Below are positions 47,001 through 58,765 of a stretch of DNA of 64,000 nucleotides, piece by piece. The notes beneath the pieces were generated by a model that was not told where the DNA came from, made no database searches, and worked only from the letters and a program-made list of their open reading frames with translations. Location of the stretch: NCBI GenBank assembly GCA_029582155.1, contig CM055903.1, positions 44,407,769 through 44,471,768 of the forward strand, written 5' to 3'. Both the position numbers and the translations under genes were made by a program. The DNA comes from Panopea generosa (taxonomy: Eukaryota > Mollusca > Bivalvia > Adapedonta > Hiatellidae). Each line of letters starts with the position of its first letter. Positions within the stretch are counted from its first letter, which is position 1.

Positions 47001-50000
47001 ACTAAACTACATGTACTATATCTTTTGTAGGACATGCGACTGTTTATTAGAGCATTCCGCGGTCACATATCTGAACGAACATTCATTGTAAATTCTCAAG
47101 CAGGTGTATAATATGAAGTGGGTCAAATGTCGCAGAGGTCAACATTAAATAACAATTAATACTGCCGTCAATTGATTAATACAAATATCAAGTTTACAAA
47201 ATTTTAACTACACGGTCACCTGATGAGTTTTATTCATGTGCCGTCTTGTTCAATGTACAATCGATAAGAGCGTTGAATTACACACGTTTTAGAACGGCAA
47301 TGCTTCCCAGATCAAACAGAGATAGACGCGATTTATGAATTAACTTTTAAAACGTGGTGTCATTGGATAGCTCTATATATTGTCTTCCTTATTATTAATA
47401 ACAAATTAATTGATTTTAATGGATTATTTAAAATAGATAACCTATATACACATGTGTATGTATAATTAAATCGCCTGGTTTACAGTGATGTAAGCAGAAA
47501 TAATCAATGCATAGTATTATAATTAAATTCCATGCCCACGATATATCCCCTGGACCGCCCAACGCGTAAATTTAAAATCTTATATTCGTCAGAATTCAAT
47601 ACAGTGAGATATTTAAATGCGTTTTGAATAAAATGAGTTTTAAATATTCAACCATATCGTCTTTAGTTTATACTGAATAATTTTAGCTCGATTGCGAAAT
47701 TAGCTCAGAGCTTGAATGAACCGCTCTCGCGTCCACTTCCTGGGTAAAATCAGTACTGAGTGATGTTTTTAGAAGCTTTTGAGTCAAGTCAAGGATCGAA
47801 TCCGCGACCTCCAATGTGAGCGGTCAACACTCTACCTCGTCTGCACTACCGCCCTGCTACTACGACAAGATAACATTGCAAACATTATTCACCGATTTAT
47901 CAGTTTAGAATGGAACAAGTCCAAATACTTCTGCAATGAATCTACTATCATGATAATTGTGCTATTATTCAAAAGGAGACTTAGTTTTTACCGCCCTCCC
48001 TAAATCTTTAGCATTACCTTGTAACTCGTGGCAATTGTTTTATTCTGTGTTTTCTATTTCAAAATGTACTGGATCAGTTGCAGCGAACATTTTCATTTCA
48101 TAGTGTAAGCCTGCATGTTAAATGCAATATCTATAAGTAAATTAAATCAATATGTCACTGGAACCAGCATTAAAGCTTGACTATTTTATTGATATACTCA
48201 GGTACTTTGAAAACACACCACATATATACAGGTAATTTTAGTGCAGTAAATGTCATCCGATTGCAAAGAAAGTTTATATACGTTAAGAATGCTATCTCTG
48301 CCTTTTATTGTAAAAAAATCATGACTGAGACTTGAATCTTCAAGTTGATGCATTTTCCCCATTTTTTCGAAGCTATCCCTACAAGTGAAAATTCACAGAC
48401 GTCAATAACGAGTGCATGAACCATTCCCCTGGATACATACACTCGTTATTGACGCCTGTGAATTTTCATTTTTGAGGGTAGCTTCGAATAATATATATAT
48501 ATGCGGGAAAAAATCATAAAAAATTCAAGTCTCAGGCATGAAATTTTGACAGTAGAAGACAGAGAAGGCATTCTTAACGTATCTTTGAAATCATGGCGCA
48601 TGCAAACTATTTTTATTAGCTTTAGAATAAAGAATAAAAATCAATAATCGGCTGACACCTTTAGTTTATACTAATTTATTTTAGCTCGGTTGCGAAGAAA
48701 GCTCAGAGCCACTCTCGAGTCCGCTTCCTGGGAAGAACCAGTGCGAAGAAAACTCAGAGCCACTCTCGAGTCCGCTTCCGAAGAAAGCTCAGAGCCACTC
48801 TCGAGTCCACTTCCTGGGAAGAACCAGTACTGAGTGTTGTTTTTGAAAGACATCGGGTCGAGCTAGGGATTAAACCAGCAACCTCTGGCGTGAGCGGCCA
48901 ACACTCTATCCATTAGACAACCACCCTTAAGTTGCATTAGTTATAACTCTGTTTTCAAATAAAACCGCCTGGCGGACAAAAAATGCGTTGCAAGCAAAAA
49001 TATGTTATTACAACGGTAAATCACCGCAAAATAGGTTCAGATCGTCGCATTGTAATTAGTGTAATTTACATAATAGCGGTGTGTTAGCTGTTCCTCTGAT
49101 CAGCCGGCTTGAAAGGTTTGTTTTATATGTATGTATTGATCCATCAAAGTATTTGCAATTCTATACAAACTAAATGTTTTATATTGTTACCGTAACACAT
49201 TATTTTGCCGAATCCATAATGTGCATTTTTGAGGGCTAATGATAAGGTTTTAAAAAAGATGAACGGGGTTTAACGACATTTTCAACATATTTCAAGTTAT
49301 AAATGGCATGTCCAGTTTTATTGGAGGGGGGAGGGGGAGACCTCAGAATGAATCTGAGTAAAGCCAACGTACTCCCGCAAGTAACTGGCAAATTTTCTCA
49401 CATAAATTTTTACAACCTTAGCGGTGAGAGGTAAGCGAAACAGTGCTTTAGGCCACTCGGCCGCGGAAGACCCAATCTAATGGTAAAAAAACTAAACTAT
49501 AAGTATTGTATCATGAAGTCAGTAACCTTGTTCACGAAATATATTAATGTACTAAAACACGTAGTAAAATAAAAATGAAATACAAATTCGTGTAGTTCTA
49601 ACTCCATCCGAAGCATTCATTTATCGAGCAACACCGAGTAAGTTCCGCCATTCAAAAGATCCAGAAATAACCATAAGACTGAGAAAAGGCTCAATACAAT
49701 AAAATCAAGTTTATAATCAACCGTACTTTTTGCCACGGTGTTATCTTGACAAAAAAGGTACGGAACTGTGTAGTTCTTAAAGGAGTGTTTCGCTGCTTGT
49801 GATTGAACACGAAAACTATACTATACTGTACGGTGTCCCATTAGGGCCATCACAGCATATTTATTAGATAGGTTAAAAGAGAAACAACGAAACTACGATG
49901 GTGAAAAGTCGAAACAACGTATTTAATTTCATAAATAGGCCGCGAAGGCACCAACGAGACACCGTAGTACCGTGAAGACGTTTTAGAATTAGAGGCGAAA

Positions 50001-51881
50001 ATTTGCATATGCACAATAAGTATACATTTAACTTAACACATAGGAGGTATATATAATTTATACAGTCATGATTGAAAAATATTAAATCGATACACTAAAT
50101 ATTAACTATTTTGTGCTCATGTACATATCGTACTATGCAAGCATATACAATACTATGTGTGGTACTGGTTCCGGCGTCCTGCTGGCTCCAGTTTCATTAA
50201 ACATCTCAACTTGAGACTTTCCTCAACTTCATATGCATTTTGCATGTTATCCTTCACTTCTCAGTTAGGATGTTTATCAATTATAATCATGTGTGCTCAT
50301 TCAACGTGTTAATATTTTCGAGTAATGAATGAGAGAAATTTAGAATTTTGAGTTGAAGAAAATCTCAGCTTGAGATGTGTATTGAGACTGGTCCCTGACA
50401 CTCCTTAACCCTTTGCTCCATAGATACGCGTTTTCCCGCACCAATCACAAGAGGCCTTTGAAAACAGTACAGGAAGAGTTCAGATTGCTCGTAACGAGCA
50501 ATCTGAACACTTGCTGCACTGTTTTCCACTCTGTCAGTTAATATAAACATAATTCACCCATTGCTGATACGTGGTAAATTAATGCTTTCAATATTAGAGG
50601 TGTCCAAAGGCGTCTGTATGAAGTAAAGGGTTAAACAATTTGAAACAAAACTACATAAGACTTTCTTTAAGTGTAAGAATCATGTTACTAGAGGTGTCCA
50701 AAGGCGTCTATATTAGAGGTGTCCAAAGGCGTCTATATGAAGTAAAGGGTTAATTGTATTCGGTATTGTAATCATACCGTAGATATACTTAAATATGAGC
50801 TAGGTGAATGTTTTCCAAAGTAATGTACGTTTTTGTAAGTATATCTGGTTCCGTTATGGCCACGTTGTGAAAAATGGTTCATACAAATGAGTATCAAACC
50901 CTCGGACAACTGTTACACGTGTATTACGATTACATTTCCAACGACATGACTGACCCCTTTGTTTTGGTCTTCTTTCGCAGAGATTTTTCCATCTGAAGTT
51001 TGTCTGTGTTATTTTTAAACCAAAGAACCACACACACTCGTTTTTTTTTGTTTCGCAATAGTTTAGGTATGTATGGGATAGTGCTTTGCTATACGGTTTC
51101 ATTGTTTTCATTGAGAAAATATTCAAAAAAACGTTCCAGTGAGAATATTGTCAAGTCCGTTTTATATAAATTTCGACGGCTTGGTTGAATTTATTTGATT
51201 ATATTTTTACAGCAGTATACAAATATTTACAAATTGTAGGATTAATAACAAACATATATTATTCCTTCAGACTTCTTATACAATTTTTTTAAAATTATAC
51301 ATTATGTGTATGTGATATGCCTAATGACATTTAACTGAAAGCGGGGCGCGTGGTCCATTAGTAAAACATCGGGGGTCGTGAGTTTGATCCTCCGCCACGG
51401 CTATGTGTGATGTCCTTGAGCAAGACATTTTATACGCATATGCTTAGTACTGGTTCTTCCCAGGAAGACATCAAGCATGATTTGTCTAAGTTGTAATGAC
51501 TTGTTTCACAATCTATGTAAAATAAAAATGTTAAAAAACTGAAACAGTTGCGCCATAATATCAAGAAAGATAATGCTTGTAAAATGCAAAATTTCAATTA
51601 AAGCTTGTTTTATCAACTCTTAGATATACTTTTTGTTTTAATAATTAGAATCATATATCAAAACTTCCGTAGTCTTACTTTGATTTCCTGTGAATCAAAA
51701 ACACAAGTTATAAAAATCCACATCCCGTGAAACAACGAGCATGTATGCAGCCAGCGCAACACGTAAACATATATAAACATCTTACCCACGATATGACGAA
51801 CAACGCCGGCTCGTCATGCATCAGATTGAAGTCGTCTGATCTGAGTCGTCTGCATCGAGTTTTGCTGAAACACTTTACCAT
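43217..51881 (-). CDS. Rolling stone-like multi-pass membrane protein with long tail (gene B, 4 exons)
   Basis: Exons 51786-51881, 45672-45894, 44386-44496 and 43217-44067 join in phases 0, 1, 1, the same as gene A, to 426 residues. The N-terminus has FNLMHDEPALFVISW, aligning with gene A's FGFHHERPTLFVNAQ. The core has FGPVWVGMLW, YITNWGFVLS, CPWYIKVQWVLYN, DFSYSCVTKHLMTSLYVVLN and KVFHFYQPMTFSVFY, matching the family. The difference is the cytoplasmic tail: about 190 residues, polar, with a small GDNEMN/GDNENN repeat, a cysteine pair in VKKCKKCDSH, a Ser/Asp-rich stretch (VEDSLSDSASTVSSDFLS) and the end EDLMAYL. A tail this long suggests binding of cytoplasmic partners (inference). Introns carry MITEs and SINEs. 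Confidence 0.85.
44386..44496 (-). CDS. Rolling stone-like gene B, exon 3
   Basis: Acceptor gattgcag, 111 bases, donor TCAG|gtaatc. Reads GGAIVCPWYIKVQWVLYNTN and on to LLTTLNYSISYS. It has no ATG of its own and is missed by simple frame calling. Size and phase match gene A exon 3. Confidence 0.87.
44622..45005. repeat. ~75-bp direct repeats flanking a short inverted-repeat element (gene B intron 2)
   Basis: cgtaactctggtatgcgtgt at 44639 and cataactctggtatgcgtgg at 44950 begin parallel stretches. Between them, 44727-44884 starts acaatcaaacctgt and ends aagacaggtttgacag, inverted ends of a small MITE. Confidence 0.55.
45672..45894 (-). CDS. Rolling stone-like gene B, exon 2
   Basis: Acceptor cgtttcag, then FGPVWVGMLWNGCWGLYFL. 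Two membrane segments, ending WRKDLTVRG plus one base at donor GAG|gtaagc. 223 bases, two codons longer than the gene A counterpart. Confidence 0.87.
46770..46880. repeat. GCT/GAT trinucleotide microsatellite (gene B intron 1)
   Basis: (gct)6, then gatgttgatgatgg, then (gat)n. Confidence 0.92.
47685..47880 (-). mobile_element. tRNA-derived SINE (family 3)
   Basis: Reverse of tail agctaaaat, body with gaagtggacgcgagagcgg, and B box gtcgcggattcgatcct. Confidence 0.55.
48281..48580. mobile_element. Foldback element in gene B intron 1
   Basis: Outer arms cgttaagaatgctatctctg and agagaaggcattcttaacg; inner arms cgaagctatccctacaagtg then cagacgtcaataacgagtg, inverted as actcgttattgacgcctgtg and gggtagcttcg. 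The ~300 bp folds almost fully. No coding content. Confidence 0.7.
48665..48930 (-). mobile_element. tRNA-derived SINE (family 3) with internal triplication
   Basis: Tail agcaaccgagctaaaat on the minus strand. The segment cgaagaaagctcagagccac tctcgagtccgcttcc occurs three times (48697, 48743, 48777). B-box region gctggtttaatccctag follows. Confidence 0.6.
49322..49474 (-). mobile_element. tRNA-derived SINE (family 2)
   Basis: Minus-strand head gtcttccgcggccgagtggc, ctaaagcactgtttcgctta, tail aatttatgtgagaaaatttg and ctcagattcattctgagg. Confidence 0.65.
49833..49962. mobile_element. Foldback MITE, copy 2 (internally deleted)
   Basis: gtgtcccattagggccatca ... aacgagacac with acgatggtgaaaagtcgaaa inside: the ends and motif of the 17948 copy, but only 130 bp. 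Flanked by TA on both sides (gTAcggtgtc / gacaccgTAg), a possible 2-bp target duplication. Confidence 0.7.
50405..50634. mobile_element. piggyBac-type MITE, copy c (with palindromic module)
   Basis: TTAACCCTTTGCTCCATA to GTATGAAGTAAAGGGTTAA. Hairpin module at 50464-50521. Followed at 50635-50690 by about 55 bp identical to the flank of copy b, then a partial 3' end of the same MITE (50691-50753). Confidence 0.8.
51338..51530 (+). mobile_element. tRNA-derived SINE (family 4)
   Basis: gcgcgtggtccattagtaaa, B box gtcgtgagtttgatcct, ccgccacggctatgtgtgat, ccttgagcaagac, then agtactggttcttcccagg. Located in gene B intron 1. Confidence 0.65.
51786..51881 (-). CDS. Rolling stone-like gene B, exon 1
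   Basis: 32 codons, MVKCFSKTRCRRLRSDDFNL then MHDEPALFVISW, donor TGG|gtaaga, phase 0. The ATG at 51879-51881 is the first in frame after an upstream TGA. Assigned by its DEPALFV motif, strand and phase; it lies 5.9 kb from exon 2. Confidence 0.72.
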
Positions 51882-53404
51882 ATTTTCGGTCACGTGTCAC
51901 ACACAACATGCACGTGGGCATTTGTTACGTGATTCTCCAGGACACACACTGAGTGGACCAGACTATAAGTAACAACTTTTAAAAGGTTCGACACTTACAA
52001 AGAACACATACGAAATTCGTATGCATTTTTGCATTAAGTTTTTATAATTATTCAAGCAATGCGAACCACTATCTTTGCATCAATATCCGTATGTTTAATT
52101 TTCTAAATATACATGCATATACTGACACTTGTGAAAATAATACTTTACATAAATCCCGGCTTCATATCCGATTATATATTTTGCTCATACCTCACATTTT
52201 TTTGTTTTAAAAAAAATCCCACAATTAAGCAAACACTCCAAACATAAAGACATTGGGCGAGAATGCGAGAACCACTGATTGTTATAAACAAATGTCTACG
52301 TGATATATATTATTATTTTACGCACCACGGATTTCTCAATTAACCAGTTTTAATTGGAATCACAAAGCGTGCAGCAGAAGACAAAACCCTCGCACACAAG
52401 ACAGTGAACAGCTCTAGGAAGCTTGCCAAACTTTGGTCTACTTTTGTCCTCTTTGTGTTATGTGATACTTTTTATGTACATACTATACAAAGATGACTGA
52501 CATTTTTGAAAATTGGTCAATTGCCTATGCATCGATAAGAGTACACGTAAATCTTAAACGTTATCATTTACCTGTTTGTGTATTTCAGGATTAAAATCAC
52601 TGACCGGCAAAATAAGTTGAACAGCTTTTTGCACCTCGTCGGTTAACAGTGAAATAGGTTACACTTTACACTACAGTAGTATGGAGACTTAAAGGAGCAC
52701 TGGGCATTTTCTTTCATATTTTTTTGATAATAAACCACTATTTGTGATGTTTATATATATAGATCTACATGACGCATATATGGAAAAAAGCAACAGTATA
52801 TATGCAGGCCCTAAAGCGGCATAACCAGTATTTATGTCAATTCAAATCATTAAAAAAACTTGTATTTTTTAGGATAAATTTGGCCTTTCTCGACCATGTC
52901 TGGTGCAAAAAACCATTGTTAATTGTCAAAAGCATGTATTTAAACTCGCCATTATCACCGATATTTGAATTAGACCTGACACGTGGAATAATGTACATGA
53001 TTTTGTACTTAAAGCCGTAAATGTCCGTTAATTTCCGGGAATCATCGATTAAATCTGGATAAGCGGTTAAGTTTCAACTTAGATTTATACCGCCCATCTT
53101 TATAAATTCTTCCTTAGCATAGTGAGGCGATGTTAACACGATTCTGCGGAACTATATTAAAACAAACAACGCTAAAACGAAAGTTGATACTTCATAGTAT
53201 AAGTGTACAGAATTTTGATAATTTACGCCAGATGTCAAAAAATACGACAGGAACGCCGCGAACAACCTTAAATGTTCACGGACTAAATCAAATCTTTAAC
53301 TTTGTGATTGTATACGTTCAACGTTGTAAAAAAATATTTAGTTTTAAATTGTATATCTTCAGTACTTCCATTGTGAAAAACAATTGATACAAATCACGCT
53401 TGAA

Positions 53405-53550
53405 GTCTTCCAGGGTAGAACCAGTAAAAAGCATATGCGGAAAAGGTGTCTTGCTCAAGAACACCACACATAGCCGTGGTGGAAGATTGAACCCACGACC
53501 CTCCGGTCCTTGGTTCGGTGCTCTACCAATGCACCACGCGCTTCACATAA
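53405..53550 (-). mobile_element. tRNA-derived SINE (family 4)
   Basis: Reverse copy: ggtagaaccagtaaaaagca, gtgtcttgctcaagaacacc, atagccgtggtggaagattg, aacccacgaccc and a head with gctctaccaatgcaccacgc. Confidence 0.65.
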
Positions 53551-56500
53551 AATCAATTAAATCGATTTGAACCGTGCCGTGTGTCTCTTTAACGACAGTG
53601 TTGTAAACAGAAACCACATTGACTGAGATCGTGTCCGAATACCAACATTAATTTTCAATTAAGAAAATCATTCAAAGAACCCAGTGTTGTAACGTTATTG
53701 TATACTTTAGTACCTGTAGATATGACGGCAGTGTTCAAGGTTTAAATGATCAATGGTTTTAAAAACATTTAATAAAAATATTTTGTTATGTGCTATTATT
53801 TACACAATATATTGAAAAGTTCAAAACGATTTTGTAATTAGTGTTCTGATCTCCGATGCCGATAATGTGTCCGTGAACTGCAATAAAAGTGGTAAAAGTA
53901 CATTCGTCCTTATTCGTCCGTCTTAACAAACACTCCATGTCGTTGGCAACAACATGGATAGTCGCACGGATATATGGAACGACACACATGGCTTCGGTGG
54001 TTCACTGTAATTCCGATGTGGTCAGATTACATTCTGATGAGGTTGTTTTTCATTCTGACTAAATTAGTTAGGATACATGATTTGTTATATGTCGAAAATT
54101 GGTTTTAAATGACTGAATAGCTTCACTTCTTGTTCCGATAATTAAAGAAACCCAAGTTTTAGATGTTACAAGATTATTTAAGGTTAGAATATTGACACAC
54201 TTATATTTCTATAACTGACGTTTAAAAGGAGCGTTCGACTGAAAATGGCTTTTGATGTATGTATATGTGCCAAAATGATCACTTATTGAATTACAAGTAA
54301 AATGAATTCGAGAACATAATAAAGTTGTGATTTCATACACTTGTTCTATGCTTTTAAAAGGAATGTTTGATTGATAATCACCTTTAGTTTAAAGCCTCAT
54401 TAATCTTCCAAAATGCAAACTTTTTGATAATAACAAAAATGACTGCAATTAAATGTGTTTATAGTATTGCTAAAACCAATCCTGTAGACCCTTTAGTGAC
54501 TGTTTTTTAAAAAGAGAGAAAATAAATAACTTTGATCGAAATGTGTATTTCTTAAACGACCGGACCGAGCTTTTAACTTTTGTTTACAGTTTTGTTATTC
54601 CATTATGACTCGGTTGCTTTCCGACTTACCTCCGCCAATTGTCGGAAGTACACAAATGAATACATGCATAATTTTATTGATGTGCACATTATCCAGATTC
54701 TCAGATTAGACAAAGAAGATATAGAAAAATACAGATACATCAAATTATAATCATAATAACATTACAATGGTAGAAAATAAGACAACTTTACTCTCTGAAG
54801 AATTTTTACACAGTTGGGCATACTGAAGTGGTATAAACTAGTATTTAAGTGACGTACCAGTTTATTTTAAAATAAGCGAACTGTAGTGATTGTGTGCGGA
54901 TTAAGACCGTTAGAAACAAGGTTAGAAAAGTTATGGCTTGACTAACATTAAGCATCGATATTGGGTTTTCCTTCTTTTTTTAAAAAAAAATATTGATGTC
55001 TGCAATAAAACTGTATCGAGCGCAGCAAGCATTATATTATTCATACGCACTTATTTATAGTGCTTCTATTGCTAGTCAAAGTTTAATTATTTTTGTCTTA
55101 AGTTCCTTTTAGACGCAAGTCAAGATAAGCAATGGGTTTTCAACTTTTATTGAAATATAATGTAAATAAATTGTAATGATTAATGTGATTAGAAAACATA
55201 TTTTATAAATTAGAAACATTTTGTGAGTTGTATATTGTCTCTCATAATTCTTTTTAGAATGGCATATGTAATTCTATGTATATGTATTATGTTCTATATT
55301 GTTTTACATATGATGAGACATGAATAAATAAATATACACTGAGAAACAATGAGTACCGAACACTGGTTTGGTCTGGTAACTTTGCTCAGGATCCACCCTT
55401 GCATATACTCTTGAAACTATCGCACGCGCTTTTACGTCACGATCAACTTATTGAAAGGCTACCAAGGGTTGTTTATTTAGTTCAGTTATGAAAAAAGAAA
55501 TTTTGTTTTCAATTTTATATGAACGATTCGTCGCTTCCGTGTTATAAATTAGCTCGTGCGTTCCATTTCATAAATACACTGAGGGGGTCCGGTTAGAAAT
55601 TAAATACTCGCTTGCGGTTAGAGGTGTAAACCCACCATTGATTTTTGTTCTTTATTCTATAGTAAATAATAATAGTTTGAAGGCTTGTCATTCAAAGAGA
55701 ACCCCAAATGAAAGAAGTGAAACCTACATTTTACTGTTTGTCAATCTCTGCACTATCAAAATATGATGAGAAAAGTAAGTATCATGTGTCATATAAGAGA
55801 TTTTTTTCTGCTCAGTGTGTACACTGGTGACAAAGTGAAAGTAGACTTCCGAAATCATGTATTCATACCCCAATTTCCAAGCATCATTTTTTTTTTAAAT
55901 TCACAATTTAAACATGACAATGCTGTCAAAATGTTTAAAATACATCAATAATGCCATTCAAATAACAAAATGAGCATTAAAATAAGGAAAATGCATTTTT
56001 AAAGAAGAAGAAATGGGGATTATTTATAACCGCCATTATGCCACTACCCCACGGAACCACTTCCTTTTTGCAATGGTGGTACTATGCCTATAAGGAAACC
56101 TTTTTCATACAATGAGGTTGAAACAATACCCACTATAGCAGTGAAACGCCACCCTTCCACTCAGCCCCATGCTTCTACCTACGTTCATTGACAATATACC
56201 TGGATCGTGGCTTTTCACTGCTCATCATAGACAGTATTGTTTCAAGCTCATTTTATGAATGTGTAACAGTTTGCTCCGAATTTTAGAAAGGCCATACCTG
56301 TTGTTCTAATAATTGACAACCGTGATGTCCACATTTCACTAGTAGTCGTGGAGCTAGTCAGAAATGAGAATATTGTTTTGGAATCCAGTTCCGTGTAAGT
56401 GAAAAAAATGACGATTTTGTACGTGCACCAAACAGACACGCTATCATAAATGCTATAGACAAATTATTTGCCACTAAACAGCAGAAGTATATATAACTAG

Positions 56501-56639
56501 TGTGCACAAAATACTAATATAATGGTAAGAACAAACATGTTTAATTATCACAAAACGTATATCTCATGCGCTATTCTGACGTTGACGTGTGCTTTAAAGC
56601 GTTTTTTGACGTAAGGTAGGTTTAAGTGATTGAATATCA

Positions 56640-57755
56640 TAAAACATCTAGTTAGTCAATTTTCCTAAAAATCTCACAATAACTGTACAATATAAAGTAT
56701 GAAAACAAATAAAAATTATGCAAAAATTCGCTTGGTTTGTTTTTTTGGTAATTTTGATTTGAAGCTAGGTTTTTTTTCGAAAAAAAATCGAGAGAAAAAA
56801 ATAGTTTCCGTTTTTCGCTAGTATTTTCAAAATGTGGCGTTCGTCATAATTTTTGCATCTGTAAATCCATACATCCGTCAAACGTGTACATTGTGATATA
56901 TGTTTCTATTCTGTGTATTAGGAATAACTCAACTGAGGTCGAAAAAATGGCCATGTTTACGACGTCACATATAAATATATATTCTGGTTTAAACATATTT
57001 TATTGCCAATATATACATGTATATAGCAAATGGGTTGGGCCACAAGTTCTCTCAACTTAGTTTCGGTCCTTCCCTTATAATTTTACAAACACAATTCAAT
57101 TAAATATATATTCTATTGATCGCTGCAAGAAATACATATTCACATTGGAAATTTATTTTAGTTTCATAATATACTAATTATACCACTGATTTAGAAAATA
57201 ATTTAACCTTAATCAACCGCCTAAAATCTTATGGAAAACGTTATGCAATATGTTGACGTCTTTAATCAAAAATATAAAAAAATCTAGTTTGTCAATTGTT
57301 CTAAAAATCTCACTATCACTGTGAAGCATATTGTTTGAAATCAGATAAAAATTATTTTAAAATCGCTCGGTTTGTTTTTTGGTAATTTTGATTTGAAGCA
57401 TTTTTTACGAAAAAATCGAGAAAATAATAAATTCCGTTTTTCGCTAATATTTTCAGAATTTGGCGTTCGTCGTAATTATTGCATATGTAAATTCATATAT
57501 CCGTTGACTGTGTACGTGGTGATATTTGTTTCGATTCTGTACATTCGGTATAACTTGAATGAGGTCGACAAATACGTGATTTTGCTGCTATAAATTGGTA
57601 CGTCAAAAAGACCAAACAGGGCCATGTTTACGACGTCATAGGTAAAGAAGTGTTATATTTACCGCAGAAAAAAAAAGCATATTCAAATTGGAAATTACTT
57701 CTAGTTTCATTACATTCTAAATATTCCACTGATTTCGAAAATAATTTAAAAGGAG
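56640..57755 (+). repeat. Diverged direct duplication (two ~500-bp units)
   Basis: Unit 1 about 56640-57206 and unit 2 about 57285-57755 share, in order, atctagtt.gtcaatt, aaaatctcac, ggtaattttgatttgaagc, aaaaaatcgag, ttccgtttttcgcta, tggcgttcgtc, ggccatgtttacgacgtca and tagtttcat...ccactgattt. Similarity is perhaps 75-80 percent by eye. Confidence 0.75.
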
Positions 57756-58639
57756 TATTCCTTCTTAATATATAACGAAGTATAACGAAGACAAGAATAA
57801 AAAAAAGAACGAGAAGTAATTCGCAGTTGATTAGACACAAGCACACACTTAACTGAGTATCAGAAGCGAGACAACTCCAGTTATAAGGTTAACAAAATTG
57901 TATAAATTTATTTCCCTTAGGTCATTATCAACCATCATTGGACGACAACATTATGAGACACTCTAATGCTCGCTAAATTAAACTGTTTATAAATTAATGG
58001 ATTTGAGAAAACAAAGCAAATGCTGCCAACAATAGTGTTGACATCCATTAACACAGTATCAACGATTGTCACAGGTCTGTTCGTCCGACGAAAATTTATA
58101 CTGTCTCAAATTATTGGTCAAAACTGTGATTAATTCAAAACCGCATAAATTCTGTATGTATATCATTATCAGTGCCGTAGCCAAAGTTCGATTTTACAAA
58201 AGGCACAATCCCAACTTTGCTAGAGGTTTCCGGGACCATGTTCCCACGAAAAGATATTTAGCTCCTGGCATGCATTCCTGTGTTTTCTGATATTACAGAG
58301 ACATTTTAAGCCGTTTAAATCTATAACGCAAACCGCATTTTATACAATTATCCATTTTTACACTATTATCTTGAATACACATTAGTAGCTTTTTAGACTT
58401 GACATAACAGTACATATCAACTCTTAGTAATACACTGTAAGTATTTGCAAGGTATTATGATACATTCATACTGAAAATATCACATGTGATGATATGTCAT
58501 ATCTATGCAAGAGTATTTCATATTTTGGGGATAACTTTATTCTTATTACCAAAACACTTGTAAACCTACACAAATTCTACAAGAGGCAAGTGCCTTCGTT
58601 TGCCTCAGTGTTGCTACGGTTCTGATTATATGTTATGGT

Positions 58640-58765
58640 TCAACAACAACATATTATACAAATTACACTACAAAATAAACTACAAAATAAACTACCTACA
58701 AAATCAACTACAAAATAAACTACAAAAAAAAAAGCAAAATAAACTACAAAATAAACTACATTGAG
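58640..58765. repeat. actacaaaataaact short tandem repeats
   Basis: About eight irregular copies of ctacaaaataaa. Confidence 0.85.
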
